Shown here: piece by piece, positions 4,536-5,950 of the stretch
Layout of the letters: every line of letters starts with the position of its first letter
Numbering within the stretch: the stretch's first letter is position 1
Assembly (NCBI GenBank): GCA_031178305.1
Contig: JAPSJG010000261.1
Span: forward strand, 1 to 5,950
DNA: 5,950 bases
Source of the DNA: Sinorhizobium sp.
GTDB lineage: Bacteria > Pseudomonadota > Alphaproteobacteria > Rhizobiales > Rhizobiaceae
Direction of reading: 5' to 3'
Translations under genes and position numbers: made by a program
The notes under the pieces: model-generated
The model's database searches: none
Told to the model about the DNA's origin: nothing
The model's input: only the letters and a program-made list of their open reading frames with translations

Positions 4536-5485
4536 TCAACAATCGCAGCTCAATCATCCTCATCGTCCTCGCCGCGATTCTAGTCGTCGCCTACTCCTCG
4601 ATCTTCGTGGTCAACGAGCGTCAGCAGGCAATTGTCGTGCGCTTCGGCGAGATCCGCGACGTGAAGACAGAGCCGGGTCTCTATTTCAAGCTGCCCTTCG
4701 GCTTCATGGATGCCGACCGCGTGCAATATGTGCCCGATCAGGCGCTGCGCTTCGATCTCGACGATATCCGCGTGCAGGTATCGGGCGGCAAGTTCTACGA
4801 GGTCGATGCTTTCCTGGTCTACAAGATTGCCGATCCCCGCCGCTTCCGCGAAACGGTGTCCGGCGACCGGGAGTCGGCCGAAGCCCGGCTGAGAACCCGT
4901 CTCGACGCGTCGCTGCGTCGCGTCTACGGTCTCCGGGGCTTCGAGGCGGCGCTCTCCGACGAACGCGCGTCGATGATGCGGGAAGTCAGGGCGGACCTCA
5001 GGCCCGATGCGGAATCGCTCGGGCTCAACATCGAGGACGTGCGCATCCGCCGGACGGACCTGACCCAGGAAGTGTCCCAGCAGACCTACGAGCGCATGAA
5101 GGCAGAGCGCCTGGCTGAAGCCGAACTGATCCGCGCGCGCGGTAACGAAGAAGGCCAGCGCCGCCGCGCCATCGCCGACCGTCAGGTCGTCGAGATCGTC
5201 GCCGAAGCGCAGCGCGATTCGGAGATCCTGCGCGGTGAAGGCGAAGGTGAGCGTACCAGGATCTTCGCCGATGCGTTCCAGCGTGATCCGGCCTTCTTCG
5301 AGTTCTACCGTTCGATGGCCGCCTATACTCAGTCGATCGCCAGCCCGGATACCACCATGGTCCTGTCGCCGCACTCGGAGTTCTTCCAATATTTCAATAG
5401 CGCGAACGGAGCCGGGCAATCGGGACTGCCGGTCCCTCCGACGGCGCCGGCGGCGCCGGCGGCTGAGCCGACACCCGCGGATTGA
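4532..5485 (+). CDS. hflC: HflC, SPFH-domain subunit of the FtsH modulator complex
   Basis: Partner of HflK in the membrane complex that controls FtsH. The 317-residue protein has a short cytoplasmic N-terminus (MINNRSS), one membrane helix (about 7-27), and an SPFH domain starting VVNERQQAIVVRFGEIRDVKTEPGLYFKLPF. DPRRFRETVSG (101-111) and a long Arg/Glu/Ala coiled coil (about 185-245, AERLAEAELIRARGNEEGQR) follow, then the family's signature end YRSMAAYTQSIASPDTTMVLSPHSEFFQYF (about 259-288). After this comes a Gly/Pro/Ala tail (290-317) that includes a small DNA repeat. GGAGG at 4521-4525 lies 6 bases before the ATG. The ATGA overlap with hflK shows tight translational coupling, as expected for equimolar subunits. 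Confidence 0.96.
   Translation: MINNRSSIILIVLAAILVVAYSSIFVVNERQQAIVVRFGEIRDVKTEPGLYFKLPFGFMDADRVQYVPDQALRFDLDDIRVQVSGGKFYEVDAFLVYKIADPRRFRETVSGDRESAEARLRTRLDASLRRVYGLRGFEAALSDERASMMREVRADLRPDAESLGLNIEDVRIRRTDLTQEVSQQTYERMKAERLAEAELIRARGNEEGQRRRAIADRQVVEIVAEAQRDSEILRGEGEGERTRIFADAFQRDPAFFEFYRSMAAYTQSIASPDTTMVLSPHSEFFQYFNSANGAGQSGLPVPPTAPAAPAAEPTPAD
5443..5460 (+). repeat. Tandem 9-base repeat in the 3' end of hflC
   Basis: GGCGCCGGC occurs twice in tandem (5443-5451 and 5452-5460) and encodes the Ala-Pro-Ala units in the C-terminal tail of HflC. Being in multiples of three, gain or loss of a unit keeps the frame. Confidence 0.6.
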
Positions 5486-5493
5486 GCGGGACG

Positions 5494-5679
5494 ATGTCCG
5501 ATCTCCTGACCGGGTTTGCTTTTTTCCTGATCATCGAGGGGCTGGTGTACGCACTGGCCCCTTTGGTTCTGGTGGAAATGGCGAAGCGTTTGCCGTATGT
5601 CCCGGAGCATCAGCTCCGTTTGGCCGGAGTCGCTTCGGTGGCCATTGGCGTCGGACTTGTCTGGTTGGTTCGAGGATGA
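5494..5679 (+). CDS. DUF2065 (YjeT-type) small inner-membrane protein
   Basis: A 61-residue protein with two membrane helices (about 5-27 and 42-59) joined by a short basic loop (KRLPYVPEHQLR). The pattern EGLVYALAP in helix 1 and LRLAGVASVAIGVGLVWLVR in helix 2 fits DUF2065, the family of E. coli YjeT, which also lies directly downstream of hflK-hflC. Its biochemical function is unknown; the conserved position suggests a role with HflKC or FtsH (inference). The frame is open from a TTG at 5482 that overlaps the hflC stop, but the ATG at 5494, 8 bases after that stop, gives the usual family length and was chosen. No strong ribosome binding site is visible, consistent with coupling to hflC. 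Confidence 0.87.
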   Translation: MSDLLTGFAFFLIIEGLVYALAPLVLVEMAKRLPYVPEHQLRLAGVASVAIGVGLVWLVRG

Positions 5680-5685
5680 TCTGAA

Positions 5686-5950
5686 ATGCCACATAAACTG
5701 CTGATCCGATTGGTCGACGCCGAATATGCGATTACCCGCCTCACTATCGGCTCCGCTATTCCGGAGTGGCTGCCCGGGCCAGGGTTCTGGATGGTTTCGA
5801 GTTCCCGAGAAGAGATGACACTCGTTTGTCGTGCCGCCCGCGTCCCACCGAGCGTGCAGAGTTCGCTAGGCTGGCGCTGCTTCCGCATCGAGCATCATTT
5901 CAGTTTCGACGTGCCGGGCGTCCTGTCCTCGGCGCTTCATCCTCTCTCGG
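5686..5950 (+). CDS. ACT-domain protein, 5' part only
   Basis: An ATG at 5686 opens a frame that runs off the window, giving 88 residues and one extra base. The sequence (LLIRLVDAEYAITRL, IPEWLPGPGFWMVSSSREEMTLVC, RVPPSVQSSLGWRCFRIE, FDVPGVLSSALHPLS) matches the layout of small bacterial ACT-domain proteins of the ACT_7/CASTOR-like type: a first half ending in GWRC-R-EG and a second ACT half beginning F-L-GVL-S. Such domains usually bind an amino acid; the ligand here is unknown. GAGG at 5672-5675 precedes the ATG by 10 bases, and the gene starts 6 bases after the DUF2065 stop, so it is probably the fourth gene of the hflK operon. The family call is from memory of the motif. Confidence 0.75.
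   Translation, partial: MPHKLLIRLVDAEYAITRLTIGSAIPEWLPGPGFWMVSSSREEMTLVCRAARVPPSVQSSLGWRCFRIEHHFSFDVPGVLSSALHPLS

Noticed and set aside
4132..5118. 328-residue plus-strand frame spanning the hflK-hflC junction
   Set aside because: Arg/Ser/Pro-rich off-frame translation of two verified genes; no family resemblance.
1..5950. Defence island, CRISPR, mobile element, tRNA or rRNA
   Set aside because: No repeats with regular spacers, transposase-like frames, terminal inverted repeats or structural RNA motifs were seen; the genes are housekeeping or small stress genes.

Overview
The window looks like chromosome of an alphaproteobacterium of the Sinorhizobium/Ensifer-Rhizobium group. This rests on high GC with strong third-position bias, the gene set (a thyA/folA pair followed by hflK-hflC-DUF2065), promoter elements matching the rhizobial general-stress ECF sigma factor (RpoE2/EcfG), and an intergenic palindrome resembling the abundant rhizobial RIME-type repeats. 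The genus is an inference.

Left part (1-1057): a divergent stress-type region. On the minus strand is the start of a DUF2267-type gene. On the plus strand is a run of three very small, highly charged, Cys- and Trp-free proteins. The roughly 200 bp between them carries an excellent RpoE2-type promoter (GGAAC, 18 bp, TT) facing the small-gene operon and a weaker one facing the DUF2267 gene. The three proteins have no assigned function, and this is the least explained part of the window.

Middle part (1058-3285): folate and thymidylate metabolism. thyA (thymidylate synthase, 264 aa with all key residues) is followed by a decayed rhizobial palindrome, a glutathione S-transferase-like gene, and folA (dihydrofolate reductase) whose start overlaps the GST stop by 8 bp. 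ThyA oxidises methylene-THF to DHF while making dTMP, and FolA regenerates THF, so the pair forms one metabolic cycle. The GST gene between them is metabolically unrelated.

Right part (3286-5950): a membrane-proteostasis operon with a near-consensus vegetative promoter (TTGAAA, 17 bp, TATAAC), hflK and hflC (SPFH/prohibitin-type partners of FtsH, joined by an ATGA overlap), a two-helix DUF2065 (YjeT-type) protein, and the 5' end of an ACT-domain protein that runs off the window.

Most genes are ordinary housekeeping. I found no defence system, CRISPR array, insertion sequence, tRNA or rRNA. The best candidates for something under-described are the small-protein stress operon with its divergent ECF promoters and, less so, the decayed palindrome.
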